Origin: Thamnidium elegans
Lineage: Eukaryota; Mucoromycota; Mucoromycetes; Mucorales; Mucoraceae
Length of the DNA stretch: 64,000 nucleotides
Assembly: GCA_025201345.1 (NCBI GenBank)
Contig: JAIXMG010000002.1
Location: 2,046,001 to 2,110,000, forward strand
Direction: 5' to 3'
The position numbers were made by a program, and so were the translations under genes. This document shows positions 11,118-22,991 of this stretch, one piece after another; position 1 is the first letter of the stretch, and every line of letters starts with the position of its first letter. The notes under the pieces are model-generated. The model had not been told where the DNA came from. It was given only the letters and a program-made list of their open reading frames with translations, and did no database searches.

Positions 11118-12719
11118 ATTTTTGAAGTAAGAAAAAAAGAGCTGTATATGAAAAAGAAAAAAAAAACGAAAAAATATGGAAGAAAAAAAAAAGAAGAGAT
11201 TAAATCATATTAGCCACTTATATGGCATATGTTTTAGAAATTTTTGTGACGGCGCTAGAACAAAAATTTCTATCCCTTTGTTAAAAGGAGCAGGTAACCA
11301 TACATGTCAGTTGATATAAAAAGTAGAAATAGGAGATTCGGATAGCTTTTAATCATCTACATCAGTATGTATATATATTAATAGAATTAGATTTACATTT
11401 TAGTATTATGAGACATTTTTTTTTTATAAAGCCGTGCCGTTATAAGTAGATTTTACATTTTAGTAAATGAAATATATAATACGAACAAATGTTAAAATAT
11501 GTAATATTATCTTTATAAATATTTATATTTGCCACTAAGTACGTGCGCATGATTTTTATTTTAATTACACAAACAGAGACCTTGATTAGCTTAAAGATAT
11601 ACGCTTTTTAAAAAATCGATAATTTCTTTTGTATTCCAAGGATTCTGTTTATTACTCCTTTTTTTTTTCATTCTATGATAACCCCTAAAAAAATATATAG
11701 TTTATATCGTTTTATCTGTTCTAAGCTGAATAGAGTTCCGATATTGAGTAATCATGCCCTTCAAACTTCGGATTACCTAATGAAAGGGAATTATAAATCA
11801 CTCTTTTCTTTATTGTCACGATAAATAGCAGCAACAACAACAACAAAAAAAGTAAAAAAAAAAACGGGTTACTTCAAAAATAGAGTTGAAGAACGCGTAG
11901 GTATGCATGCTTGAAATTTATATTAATTTAGCCCAATTACGTTTTTATTCATTGCTAATGGAATACTCTACTTCCCTCTACTATATACATTTAACTTGTA
12001 AAAGATTAGATATGACCATACACCCCAAGGCGCCTGATGTTAACTTGAAACCTGTACTCATCAGTAATTACCTTTCCCTGCATTTAAGTTTATAGATCAC
12101 CGTATCATGAGCATAATAATAAAAAACTATAAATAACACTCAATTAACAGCTGCTAAAGAAATATCATCCCGCGTAATCGTAACCAAGCATATTTTTCTC
12201 CGTTCTTAGTGCCATGCTCTTTCTTTTTTTCTTTTATAGAAGAGGCAGAATGAATTGTATGACCTTTTTCCCCTTCTCATATGATGTATATGTGTCACTA
12301 TCTATGCATGTCTCCGGAAAATAGATTCGATTGTAATTTCTGCCTGGTACCCGGCACCTTGGGCTTGTTACTTTTATACATTTTTTTATCACATATACCA
12401 TTAAAGAACGTGCTCATTTTAAGCAGCTCATCATTTTATTTTAAATACTAAGCAAAAGTAGTATAAAAAGTGAGCTCATTTTTAATAAACAGAACGAGCT
12501 CTTGAGTAACATAATTTATTGATTTACTAAACATAAGCATCTCTTTTTTTTAAAAAAAATTAGTATTAAAATTATTCATTGTTTTTGACAGATTTATCGC
12601 AGCTATCATAGTAACTTACTATTTTCCCATGGTGATTGATGAAATGGTGCATGTAGTTTAAATCGGAGTTATGATGTAATATAAGACATTTTTTTTTTTC
12701 TTTCTAATTCATCAAAGTG
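11118..12719. other. Intergenic, Zrt3-like promoter to PLPBP gene
   Basis: About 1.6 kb with no supported gene. Notable only for T8A8 at 12544-12559 and two TGAGCTC-type words near 12471-12500. A 62-codon open frame near 11907 has no homology signature and is not called. Confidence 0.5.
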
Positions 12720-13896
12720 ATGCTTCGTACTTTATCTTGTTCCACCAAAAAAGTTTTTTTTAGACCAACTTTTAAACTATTACGTCCAATGTCAACTGAA
12801 CGCGAACAACAAATTATTACCAACTTGACTAAAGTTAGACAAGAAGTTGAAGAGCTTAAAGGAAGTAATACGGTAAGGTGTTTTCTTTTTCTGTTTTTTT
12901 TTTTGCAATCTAGTAAATAAGAAAAAAAAACTCACGGAGGCTCCTTTGTAGGCTCGCTTAGTCGCAGTAAGTAAATATATGCCAGCTGAAGATATTGAAT
13001 ACGCCACTAAAACTGGACAAACCCATTTTGGAGAAAATTATGTAAAGTGTATATATAATATGGTTTGTAATAAAGGTTACTAATATAATTTAATATAAGG
13101 TTCAAGAGTTAGTTGAGAAGAGTAAAAAGGTAAACTAGATAGATAGAGAGAGAGAGAGAGTACGTGTTTTAAATTGATATAATAACAGCTTATTTCAGCT
13201 TCCTTCTTCTATCGATTGGCACTTTATTGGACACCTCCAAAGCAACAAGTGTAAAACTGTAGCTGGTAAGAAAATAAAGTTGTGCTTGTCAAACAATTGA
13301 CTAATTATTTCTGCTCTATTTAGGAATTCCAAATTTATTTCTCGTGGAAACAATTGATGGTATTAAAAAAGCAGATGCTTTAAATAAAGCCTGTACAGCA
13401 GTTGGACGTCAAGGTAGATTGAAAGTATATGTTCAAGTGAATACTAGTGGTGAAGAAGGTATGATTTTATAATTATTTTTTTTTAAAAAAAAAAAAAACT
13501 AATATTTCTTATTATAGCTAAAAGCGGTGTTCCTGCTTCAGATGCTTTGGATGTTTGTAAACATATTAAGGAAAATTGCCCTGCTTTAGAATTATATGGA
13601 TTAATGACTATTGGTATGAAAGGTCGTGATGCAACACATAATCCTGATTTTGAGGTAAAAAAAAAAAAAAAAAAAAAGAAAAGGAAAAGGTGACACTAGT
13701 TTACATGTACTAAAAAAAAAGCTTGCTTAAATAGAAAATTGTCGAGCTTAGAACTGAAATCAAATCCAAGTTGGAACTTGATGTATTTGAAGCAAGTTTC
13801 GGTATGTCTTCTGATTTTAAAGAGGCTTTATTAGATGGATCAAATAACGTACGTGTTGGTACTGCAATTTTTGGAGGTAGACCACCAAAAGCATAA
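12720..13896 (+). CDS. PLPBP: Pyridoxal-phosphate homeostasis protein (YggS/PROSC family)
   Basis: Seven exons: 12720..12872, 12952..13041, 13100..13129, 13199..13265, 13324..13458, 13518..13654, 13735..13896, giving 257 residues. Exon 3 is a 30-nt microexon. Family blocks are clear: ARLVAVSKYMPAEDI with the PLP-binding lysine, FGENYVQELVEKS, WHFIGHLQSNKCK, VYVQVNTSGEEAKSGV, LYGLMTIG and FGMSSDFKEAL, ending VRVGTAIFGGRP. Family knowledge: a fold-type III barrel that binds PLP without a known catalytic activity and buffers free PLP; yeast ortholog YBL036C, human PLPBP. The first 23 residues are Arg/Ser/Phe-rich and could target mitochondria. A second in-frame Met (MSTEREQ) would give a cytosolic form, so dual targeting from alternative starts is plausible but inferred. 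Confidence 0.95.
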
Positions 13897-14053
13897 AAAC
13901 AACGTGCAAAACCACGTCATCAGGCAATTAAAAGATTTTTTTTTTCTTATATATTTTTCTCTTTCTCTTTTTTCCCCCTTTTTTTTAAAAAAAAGAAAAA
14001 TATAGTTTTTTTTTATTATTTTACATATATACTTTAAACAATCATCTTGTTAA

Positions 14054-15316
14054 ATGGAATCAGATTATAACCAAGATTTACCTCTAGAAATCTTGGATAA
14101 ACTTCGTAATCTCGAGTTGGAATTAGAGGATGGAGATATTACTTTGAAGGGGTTTGAAAAAAAGAAAGCCAGTTTATTAGCTTCCAATCCTACTACGCCT
14201 ACTTCACCTATTCAAAAGACTGATGCAGAGATATTGGAAGAGTTAGGACCTGAGCCTAGTGCTGCTGATGTAGTAGATTTTTTGGATTTTTTACCTTCTC
14301 CAACTCACTCTCCTCCTACACGAAATGCAACTGCAAACATTGGGGCTACTTTTATGGAAGAAAATCATCGTCAATTACAGCAACAACCACAACATCAGCA
14401 ACCACAGCCGCAACTACAACAGCCGCAACTACAACAGCAACAAATGCAACATCAACCGTATCCACAACAAGTAAGACCTATTCAAACTCAATATAGACCT
14501 TATAACCAAAGTCGTCCTATTATGAATAATCCATCTTATTATCAAGGATCACCTCTTCCTAATAATACTAGTAATAATAGGCCACCTTATAATATGGTTC
14601 CTCGTCCTCAACCACAGCAACCACAACCACAACAACGTCCTATGAATATTCCTCCTGGTTCAAATTCATACTATGTAAATCAAAGACCCCCTCTTCTATT
14701 TCTCCTCTAAATTACAGACCTTCAAATAATAGTAACTACCAACAACAAAGACCAGTCATTTATAACACAAATCAAAATATCCCTCAACAAACATCACCTA
14801 GACCAATGTATAGACCTCAACCACGACCTAATACTAACCCAAATCCCAATTATCAACCTTATCGACCCCAACAACAACAACAACAACAACAACAACAGGT
14901 TTACTCACAACCTAATAACTCAATGAGAAACTCGGAATTGCAATATGGTAATTATCCTTATAATAATAGTAATGGTGTCAATAGATCTTTATCTACAAAT
15001 ACAGGCACAAATATGGCAGGGAATCATACTGATCAGAGACAGTACCATTCCATGTCAATGTATTCTACAAGAAGTGATTCTATGGAGTGGAATCAGTAAC
15101 AATAAAAAAAAAAAAATAGCAGCCCTTTTTTTTTTCTTTATTCTCACAGTTAATATTTTCATTCTTTTTTTTTTCTACTTATTTTTTTTGGGCGTAAAAA
15201 AAAAAAAAAAAAAAGTGTTAAACATATGTGTGTGAGAACTCGTATACACACACATATAAATATACACACACTCACACCTTTATTTTATTTCTCTACTTTT
15301 TTATACTCACTTACTT

Positions 15317-15357
<41 letters not shown>

Positions 15358-18300
15358 CGCTCTCTCCCTCCCTCCCCCCCTCTCTCTCTCCAAATAAAGG
15401 TTTTTTATACGTCAACTAATTATTACCACTATTTTATCTGCTGCTTTTTTTTGTTTTTTTTTTTGTTTACTGCTGACGATTTCCCATATTTGTGCCCTGT
15501 GTTTGAAATGAAGAAAAATAAGATTACATGCATCTAAATTAATATATATTGTTTATTCTAGATAGTAATGCATCTGCACCTAGTTTAAGAAAAGTACCAT
15601 CAATTGCATCTATCAATATTAATCCTGCTAGAAATTCAATTTCTTCTACAACTAATGCAGTGCCTCAACAATTACCTGTTATCACTTCAAATGATTATAT
15701 TCAACAAAAGAAGGGTAATAGAAGTAAATACGGTAATACTTCTATGGTTAAATCATTTCAAAATGTTGAACCTATACCTATTCCTCAATTTCAACTAGAA
15801 GATACTCAAAATATAGAAGAATTAGCTGGTCGCCAAATGTTACCTTCTATACCGCGTGATATACCATTTAAAGTTATTGATATTCAGGATAAGCAAGATA
15901 CTAGTTTATTTGATTCTATATCCGAAGTATTTAGATATAGAGCTAGTAATAGTCAAGGAAGAATAGTACCTGCATTTACGAGAATTGATGATAAAGGTAA
16001 AGAAGGTATTACTTTAACCTGGGAAAAATTGGCAGCCAGAGCAGAAAAAGTAGCTATGGTCATTCGAGATAAATCTGGATTGCAAGTAGGTGATTGTGTG
16101 GCTCTACTATACAAAAAGATTGAAACAATTGATTTTATCGTTTCTCTATTGGGTTGCTTTTTATCTGGTATGGTAGCTGTTCCAATTAATGCTGCTGATG
16201 AATTATCTGAACTTTGGTTTATTTTACGTGTCTCTAAAGTTCATTTAATTTTAACAACTGATGATAATCTCAAGACTTTAACTAAAAATATGAAACTTCG
16301 TAATTTGGATTTCCCAAAGGACTTGGATTGGTGGCCAACAAATGATTTTGGTTCTCTTTATACTTATCAAATCAAATCTGGAAAATATAATGATATTCGT
16401 TCTACTCCTCTTGCTTATATCGAATTTACTAAATCAATTAATGGGGAATTAAAAGGTGTAGCTGTATCTCATCAAACTATCATGAGTCAATGTCATTCTT
16501 TTACTGCTGCTACTACAGAGACTGTAATATTTACTTCCGAGGATGGAACTACTTCTGTACTCCCAAACTGGGATACACAAGGCGCAAATACTCTACTAAC
16601 TTACCTTGAACCTCGTCAACAATTGGGTCTAAACATTTCTGTCCTGTGTTCCATTTATAGTGGTAGTCATACCCTATTCGCAAGTTCAAATATAATGGAG
16701 ACACCTGCAGTTTGGGTTTATGTAGTATCAAAGTACAAAGGTAGCACCCATGATGATGTAATTTTAATTTTTGCAGAAAAAATAATATCTCTTTTTTTTA
16801 TTAGTTACTATTGCGCTTTCCGGTTACCCAGGTATTTTTTACGCTGCAAAATGTTACCACAAAAATCCAAAAGAGTTTATCAATTATAGTAAAAAAACTG
16901 TACCTGATTTATCTTCGCTCCGTTTACTTCTTATTGATTCTATTATTGTGAAACCTGATATTGATGAGTACATTGCTAACAAGTTATTAAAACCCTTGGG
17001 AAAGAATATGTTACAATCACCTATCGAAGTGGTTACACCTATCATTTCTTTACCAGAGCATGCGGGTTCCATTATTAGTTTTAGGGATTACCTCGGTCCA
17101 GGTAAACTAGAAGAATTTGAACAAACTTATAATCAACTCGATAATACAACGACAACCAGAAAGAAGACGACATTTGCCTTGGGTAGATCGAGAGATGTTT
17201 GGGAATGTACTTTGGATGCTGACGCTCTACGTCGTAAAAAAGTAGTTGTACTAGCAGCTGGTACTTCCTCCGCTAATGATAGTTTGTCTGACGAACCTGG
17301 CTGTATTCGTGTTGGTTCTCATGGGTTTCCGTTTCCCAATTCTACGGTGGCTATCGTAGATCCTGAAAGTACATTACTTTGCCCTTCTGATACTATTGGT
17401 GAAGTATGGATAGATGGTCCTTCGCTACCGGATGGATTTTGGGGAATAATGGGTCTAACAGAAGCTATATACCATGCTGCTCCCGTGTTAGTACCTTCAG
17501 AAACGCTTTATCCGGAGGCATATGATAAACAGTTCGTGAGAACTGGTTTATTAGGTACCATGATTGGAGGAAGACTAATAATTCTTGGGTCGTACGAAGA
17601 CTGTATTAGGCAACAAAGATTAGGCAACGAATTAGGAATTGAAGAGACTCATATCAGTACTGATATTTTAAGCACACTTACTAAAAAATGTCGAATTGAT
17701 TCTTGGTACAGTATTAATCAAAAGCTACGCCGAAGAAGAAAAAAACTTTTGGATAATTAACACATTTATTTTTAGTACCTTGTTTGAAATTTTAATTAAT
17801 GGTCAATACCTACCCGTTCTTGCTATTGAATCTAGTCATGTTTCTTCTACAGAAATGTCAAAAATGTCAGATTATGCAAGTGAAACACTTTTAGCTTACC
17901 ATAGACTTCGGTTGTTTTCTATTGTTGTTGTCAACAAAGGTGGATTACCTCGGTATTTAAAGGACGGAAATCAATATATTCATCATCTAATGACAAAGCG
18001 TCGATTTTTGGCTGGGCAATTAGCAGTTAAATATTTGAAATTGGATGTTGATCGTACAGTATTTAACGAAGCTACTTCTGTATCTTATAATAACGGCTCT
18101 TCATCTATTTGGAGCTCTAATTTGGCTGCGTATGAACTCGCTCTTTCTCATAACGTTATTTCACCACGATCTCGTCCTCAACACTCTGGTATCGAGTTTG
18201 TAAAATCTGTAGCTGATGAAAGATCTGGATACGATTTATCTAAATTCACAAACCTGGTTGATATCGTACTTTGGCGTACCTCTTTATATCCTGAAGAAAA

Positions 18301-20576
18301 TGCTTTTGTATCAGTAAATCAACACACTACCAAACCTTTTACCTGGAGGAAATTTAATAACTTGATTGCGACGGTTGCAAATTACCTTAATAGTAACAAG
18401 AAAATTATGCTAAAATCTGGTACCAAGGTCATGATTCTGATGCCTTTTGGTATTGATTTCGTTCGTACCATATACGCTTGCTTTGTATTGGGACTGATTC
18501 CAGTAATTTGCGTACCGCCTGAACCAATTCAATCATCACAGATACGTATCCAAGAAGATGTCAATGTAATGATGCGTACTATTCATGATTTAAAAATAAC
18601 GCATATTCTTGTTAATCCGCAATCAGAAGAACTTTTAAGAAGCAAGAGTATACTGTCCGCAGTGAAAATTTCAACGACTTTTGATGGTAAAATGATTGGA
18701 ATGCAAAAGTTACCAGACCAGATCAACATTGAAAAGGCAACTCGTTATAATAAGTTATTAGGTCCAGAAAGTGGATTCTCTGTTCGATCTGAATGGACTT
18801 TTGATAAAAAGAGACCTGCTTTTGTTATGATCAATCAATCTACTGACGATTATAGACATGAATATATTTGTTACAGTCATGATAATATTGTAGCTCAATG
18901 TAGATCGCAAAAGCTAATCTGTCAAATCAAGTTTCACAAACCTCTTATTGTATCTGGTATTAGCGCATTTGAAGGACTGGGTTTATTACATTCGGCATTT
19001 TGCGGTGTCTATGTTGGTAAGTATTTAGTTAAACAATACAAAAAAAAAAAAAAAAAAAAAAAAATCTTATCTTTTTTATTATTTAGGATGTACAACAATT
19101 GTTATGTCTACAGCGGAATTTAGAAACAATACACTTTCTTATTTTGAGTTGATTTCACGTAACAAATGTTCTACAGTTAGTGCTAATTATACAGTATTTG
19201 ATATTGCGATGAATAGAAACAATGCTTCTGAACAAAGGCAAATTTCTCTTCAAAATACACAAAATGTTATGCTATCGGTTGCAAGTAGAACAAAACCTAG
19301 ATTTTGTAAGTAAATAATAAGAGAGGGAAAAAAGGGGGGCCATTTCTAATTATATATTATCTTAAGATGAAAAAATTGCTAGATTTTTATCATTAAATAG
19401 ATTGGAGAGGGAAACTATTAATACTGTATATAGTCATCCACTAAACCCTATGATTACCACACGGTCATACATGCTATTGGAACCAATCTCTCTAATTGCT
19501 GATTTTGAATGGTTAAGGCAGGGAATTATCAAGCCTTTATCACAACTTGACGATGCATCATACGGTGTTGTATTGCATGATTCTGGTATTGTACCTACAA
19601 ATACCATGATTGCAATTGTAAACCCAGAAACGCATGCTCTGTGTCCTAGCAGTGTTATTGGTGAAATTTGGGTCTCATCTGATAGTAATATTCGTAGTGA
19701 TATGATGGGAGTTTTCGATACAAACAAACTTGAAGCTACGATTCAGGGCAGAGATCCTCGAATCAAGTATATGCGTACAGGAGATATTGGTTTCTTGTGG
19801 GACGTTCAAAGAAAATCCTCTGGTGTTCAAGCTCCTGTTGAAGAAGGACAGTGTCTTTACGTTCTTGGTCATCTTAGTGAAGTTGTTTCATCCAAGGGTT
19901 TGCTTCATTTTGCGATTGACATAGAAGAAAGCGTTGAAAATTGCCATCAAGATATTTTGTTTGAAGGATGGTAAAGTATTTATTTCTTACATGCTCAATG
20001 TCCAAAATATATATATATATATATATATCTAAATTATTATTTCTTAGTTATGTTATTCAAATCGAAAACGAAATTGTAGTAATTGTGGCTATTAAATCCA
20101 GCATTTCACCTCTATTATCTTCTGTGCCATTGATTGTCAGTTGTATTTTGGAACGCCATTCGTTACTCATTGATACAATTGTTATGGTAAATAAAGATCA
20201 ATTACCTAAAAAATATAACGGTGAAAAACGAAGAAGAAAGGTACTTGCTATGTACAAGAGAAAAGAAATGTAAGTACCGTATCTTTTTTTTTAAAAAAAA
20301 AAGAATAATAATATTAAAATATCTAACTTTTATATTAATAGATCTGCTATCCACGTTAGCAGAATTAAGAATCAACATCAAGCAATTACATTGCCCCAAT
20401 GGAATTTTGCTGGTTCTTCTCAACATTTATTAGATAATAGTGATAATATGTCCATGATCTCGTTTAGTAATAGATCAACAAATAACCTCCTTTTTGATAC
20501 CGAGTTTAATAATAGTACTAATAGACTTTCAGTTTTAGCATCCTCAAAATCACGTAAATCTAACAATACAGAATAA
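14054..20576 (+). CDS. DIP2/Cmr2-like protein: DMAP1-binding domain plus two adenylate-forming (AMP-binding) domains
   Basis: Proposed exons: 14054..15095 (carrying one frame change), 15566..16740, 16805..17705, 17776..19016, 19087..19305, 19367..19970, 20048..20269, 20342..20576, about 1879 residues. Residues 5-45 (LPLEILDKLRNLELELEDGD, then ITLKGFEKKKASLL) match a DMAP1-binding domain. About 250 Gln/Pro/Asn-rich residues follow, then two adenylate-forming domains: LTWEKLAARAEKVAMVI...GDCVALLYKK, and later FTWRKFNNLIATVANYL...MILMPFG, each with FVRTG or MRTGDIGF. Both seem to lack a standard P-loop. Family knowledge: DIP2 proteins (yeast Cmr2, fission yeast Mug62) are FAAL-like and control diacylglycerol levels. 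Oddities: the frame shifts at a C5 run (14687-14691), and the first long intron holds a CA repeat. The DMAP part could instead be a separate gene ending at 15099. Confidence 0.82.
15320..15355. repeat. (CA)n microsatellite in DIP2-like intron 1
   Basis: About 17-18 uninterrupted CA units, followed by a CT-rich run to 15390. It lies between the Gln/Pro-rich exon and the first adenylation-domain exon. Reading frames across it are repeat artefacts. Confidence 0.9.
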
Positions 20577-20902
20577 ATAATAATTAAAATTCAAACATTT
20601 ATTTTTGTATGCCATATAATAAAAGAATTATGGTATTTTGATTTTGGTTTTGGTTTTTTGAAGGATTATAGTTAATTCAAAAAGAAAAAGCAGTAATAAA
20701 GAGGATCTTCTATTGAAGAGCATTCCTGACGATTATGTGTAACAATATATAAAGTAAATTTCGTGGTACTCTGTTACACGATGTCTTTTATCTTGCTGGT
20801 AACACTGAACGAAGAGCGATGTTCGTTAACAAACTTTATTTCTCTCTTAAAGATAATATTTTGTAATTTAAAAAATAATAATCTAAAAAAAAGCAATTCT
20901 TA

Positions 20903-21400
20903 TTTTGTAAACAATTTAATCTTATACAATAGTGACTTTATTTAAGGGTGTTCGATTTAAGGATAGGCTCTTGTAGAAAACAGCACATGACATATTTTTT
21001 CATACAGTAGCTTGGTTGAGTTAGAGAGCGGTTTAAAGTATTATAATCCATCACTGCTCATCTATTATCTATTGTTTTTTTTATTATGACCGAGTGAAAA
21101 AGAAGATTGATGATAATATACTACAGATTTATTTTCTTTATATACTTTAAAGATCGTTATTTAATAAACTACAAGAAAATTTTAGCATAATAACATTTCC
21201 TATTTTGTTCTGACTGTCTCAAACAACTCTTAAGAGAATGTTCTCGATCTTGAACCTTACCTTTCATTATTTTATTCTTAAGCCGTTCTACGTATAAAAC
21301 AGGAACTGTGCTCACTTAAGCTTATTATTACATTTTATCTTTTATTTTATTTCTCTATCACATACCAAGCTCTAATAATAGTGTATCGTACTTATTCAGA
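20903..21400. repeat. Diverged repeat family, copy 1
   Basis: Starts with TTTGTAAACAATTTAATCTT (20905-20924). Has a weak match to the middle block at 21243-21270 and the third block CGTATAAAACAGGAACTG at 21291-21308, followed by GTGCTCACTTAAGCTTATTA-like sequence and TTTTATTTCTCTATCACAT. The same block order occurs in copies 2 and 3. Confidence 0.6.
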
Positions 21401-22172
21401 TCTCCTCCGACAAACATAAATTAGACTCAATTATTAAAATTAAATAAAGACATCTTTTATCTATAAACTTCAAAACTATAATAACTGCTGTTACGCGCTG
21501 TGTTTTTCGTACTCCTCGAACTTTTACCTCTACTTAAATTATGTTTCTTGCTGTCATATCTATTCTTTGCCTAAATTATTCTTACTGTTACACTATGTCA
21601 TATCTATTATTACCCACTTTATCTCTCGTTACTATTTCTTTTATCTTTTTATATTAGATTGAATGTTTATGATGAAGGTGATGTTATTATTTTTTATTGT
21701 TTTTATCATTTTATACTACATTTATATATGTAAGAACATCAGATGTCAGATATTCTAGATTGAAAGGCTGAAATATTATTATTATACAACTTTTTATCAT
21801 CTTATTAATATCCTTCAAACATTTCACGGATATTTTAAATTATATAATCAAGGTCTCTTTACCAAACTTATTTAGTATAAATATCATTATATTTACTAAC
21901 CTTAAATAAACTTATCTTACTTCTACTATATACCTTTCTGCTATGGCTGGGCAACCTAAAGCCTGATGCTCATTTAACTTTTATAAAACATATATATTGT
22001 TTAATCACTGTTACACAAACTACCTCTTTCTGATAAAATAATGTTAACAAGGATCGTCCTTGTTGTCCTAACACAAGAAATCAAACCTCATGGTTGATAT
22101 AAATTTAAAAAACTAAGAAAACTAAAAATGATTTAAATATCTTCAATTTTTATTAATAAAATATAATTCACT

Positions 22173-22400
22173 TTTTGTAAACAATTTAATCTTATACTTC
22201 CCTTATTTTATAAAAGACCTTTAAAAGCAAGCTCTTTTATTTTATTTTGTACATGAATTCCCTTGGATCTTACTTTCCATTGTATTTTTACCTAAAACTT
22301 TTATTCTACTTTATTACTTAAATCGTTCTACTTATAAAACAGGAACTGGTGCTCACTTTTCTTACTATTACCTTATTATACTCTTTTTACACTACCACAC
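22173..22400. repeat. Diverged repeat family, copy 2
   Basis: Carries TTTGTAAACAATTTAATCTT near 22175, GAATTCCCTTGGATCTTACT at 22255-22274, and CTTATAAAACAGGAACTGGT at 22331-22350, in the same order as copies 1 and 3. Offsets to copy 3 are about 416-434 bp, suggesting these two copies are in tandem. Confidence 0.65.
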
Positions 22401-22588
22401 TATCGATTTGTTACACGGTTCTCTCTTTTTTCTTTGGTTACACTATTTAGTGGTGGATCATCCATGAAGTGGATGCTCTATAACCTTAACTTTATTTTCT
22501 TACTTTACCTATAAAATATATATTTGTCATAATTTAAAAAACATATAAATAGCCAACAAAAAAAGACACAATCTAATAAAAATAATTC

Positions 22589-22860
22589 ATTTTGTTTATA
22601 ATTTAATCTTATACTTCTTTAACTTATAAGAGATTTCTTAACTAGCTCTTTTATTCATCTCTTTATTCTCTATTTTATTTTATACTTGAATTCCCTTGGA
22701 TCTTACCTTCCATTGTACTTTTTACCAAAACCCTTTATTTTCTTTATTTACTTAAGTCGTTCTACTTATAAAACAAGAACTGGTGCTCACTTAAACTTAT
22801 TATTACCTATTACCTTTTATTTTATTTCTCTACCACATCCCAAATTCTAACAGATTGATT
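22589..22860. repeat. Diverged repeat family, copy 3
   Basis: Carries TTTGTTTATAATTTAATCTT near 22591, GAATTCCCTTGGATCTTACC at 22688-22707, and CTTATAAAACAAGAACTGGT at 22765-22784, then GCTCACTTAAACTTATTATT and TTTTATTTCTCTACCACAT, as in copy 1. Ends about 60 bp from the tRNA-Asp gene. Confidence 0.65.
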
Positions 22861-22904
22861 AACATTATTTAAAAAGGAAAAACACTACACACACCGCATC
22901 CTAC

Positions 22905-22910
22905 AAAAAA
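22905..22910 (-). terminator. Pol III terminator for tRNA-Asp
   Basis: T6 run on the minus strand 11 nt beyond the 3' end of the tRNA-Asp gene. Confidence 0.6.
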
Positions 22911-22920
22911 CTATAAAAGC

Positions 22921-22991
22921 TCTCCGACTGGGAATTGAACCCAGGTCTCCCGCGTGACAGGCGGGGATACTCACCACTATACTATCGAAGA
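22921..22991 (-). tRNA. tRNA-Asp (anticodon GUC)
   Basis: Minus-strand cloverleaf of 71 nt. Acceptor stem TCTTCGA pairs with TCGGAGA (one wobble). The A box TAGTATAGTGGTGAGTA is typical of tRNA-Asp. The anticodon stem is CCCGC/GCGGG around loop CTGTCAC, so the anticodon is GTC. The T arm contains GGTTCAATTCC. No intron. Confidence 0.95.

Larger units (their letters stand above)
20577..22920. other. Gene-poor, repeat-derived intergenic region
   Basis: No protein gene supported. The DNA is AT-rich and carries three diverged copies of a repeat unit (listed separately), plus recurrent GTTACAC words near 20774, 21587, 22007, 22406 and 22438. It ends at the tRNA-Asp terminator. It looks like decayed mobile or duplicated DNA, but no transposase remnant was recognised. 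Confidence 0.5.

Noticed and set aside
14675..14717. 43-nt intron (GTAAAT...TTACAG) to explain the frame change in the DIP2-like gene
   Set aside because: Splicing it would place the next exon in a third frame that meets a stop within a few codons, so it does not restore the reading frame.
15226..15537. Open frames of 63-103 codons across the CA/CT repeats
   Set aside because: Repetitive Thr-His and Ser-Pro strings produced by microsatellites.
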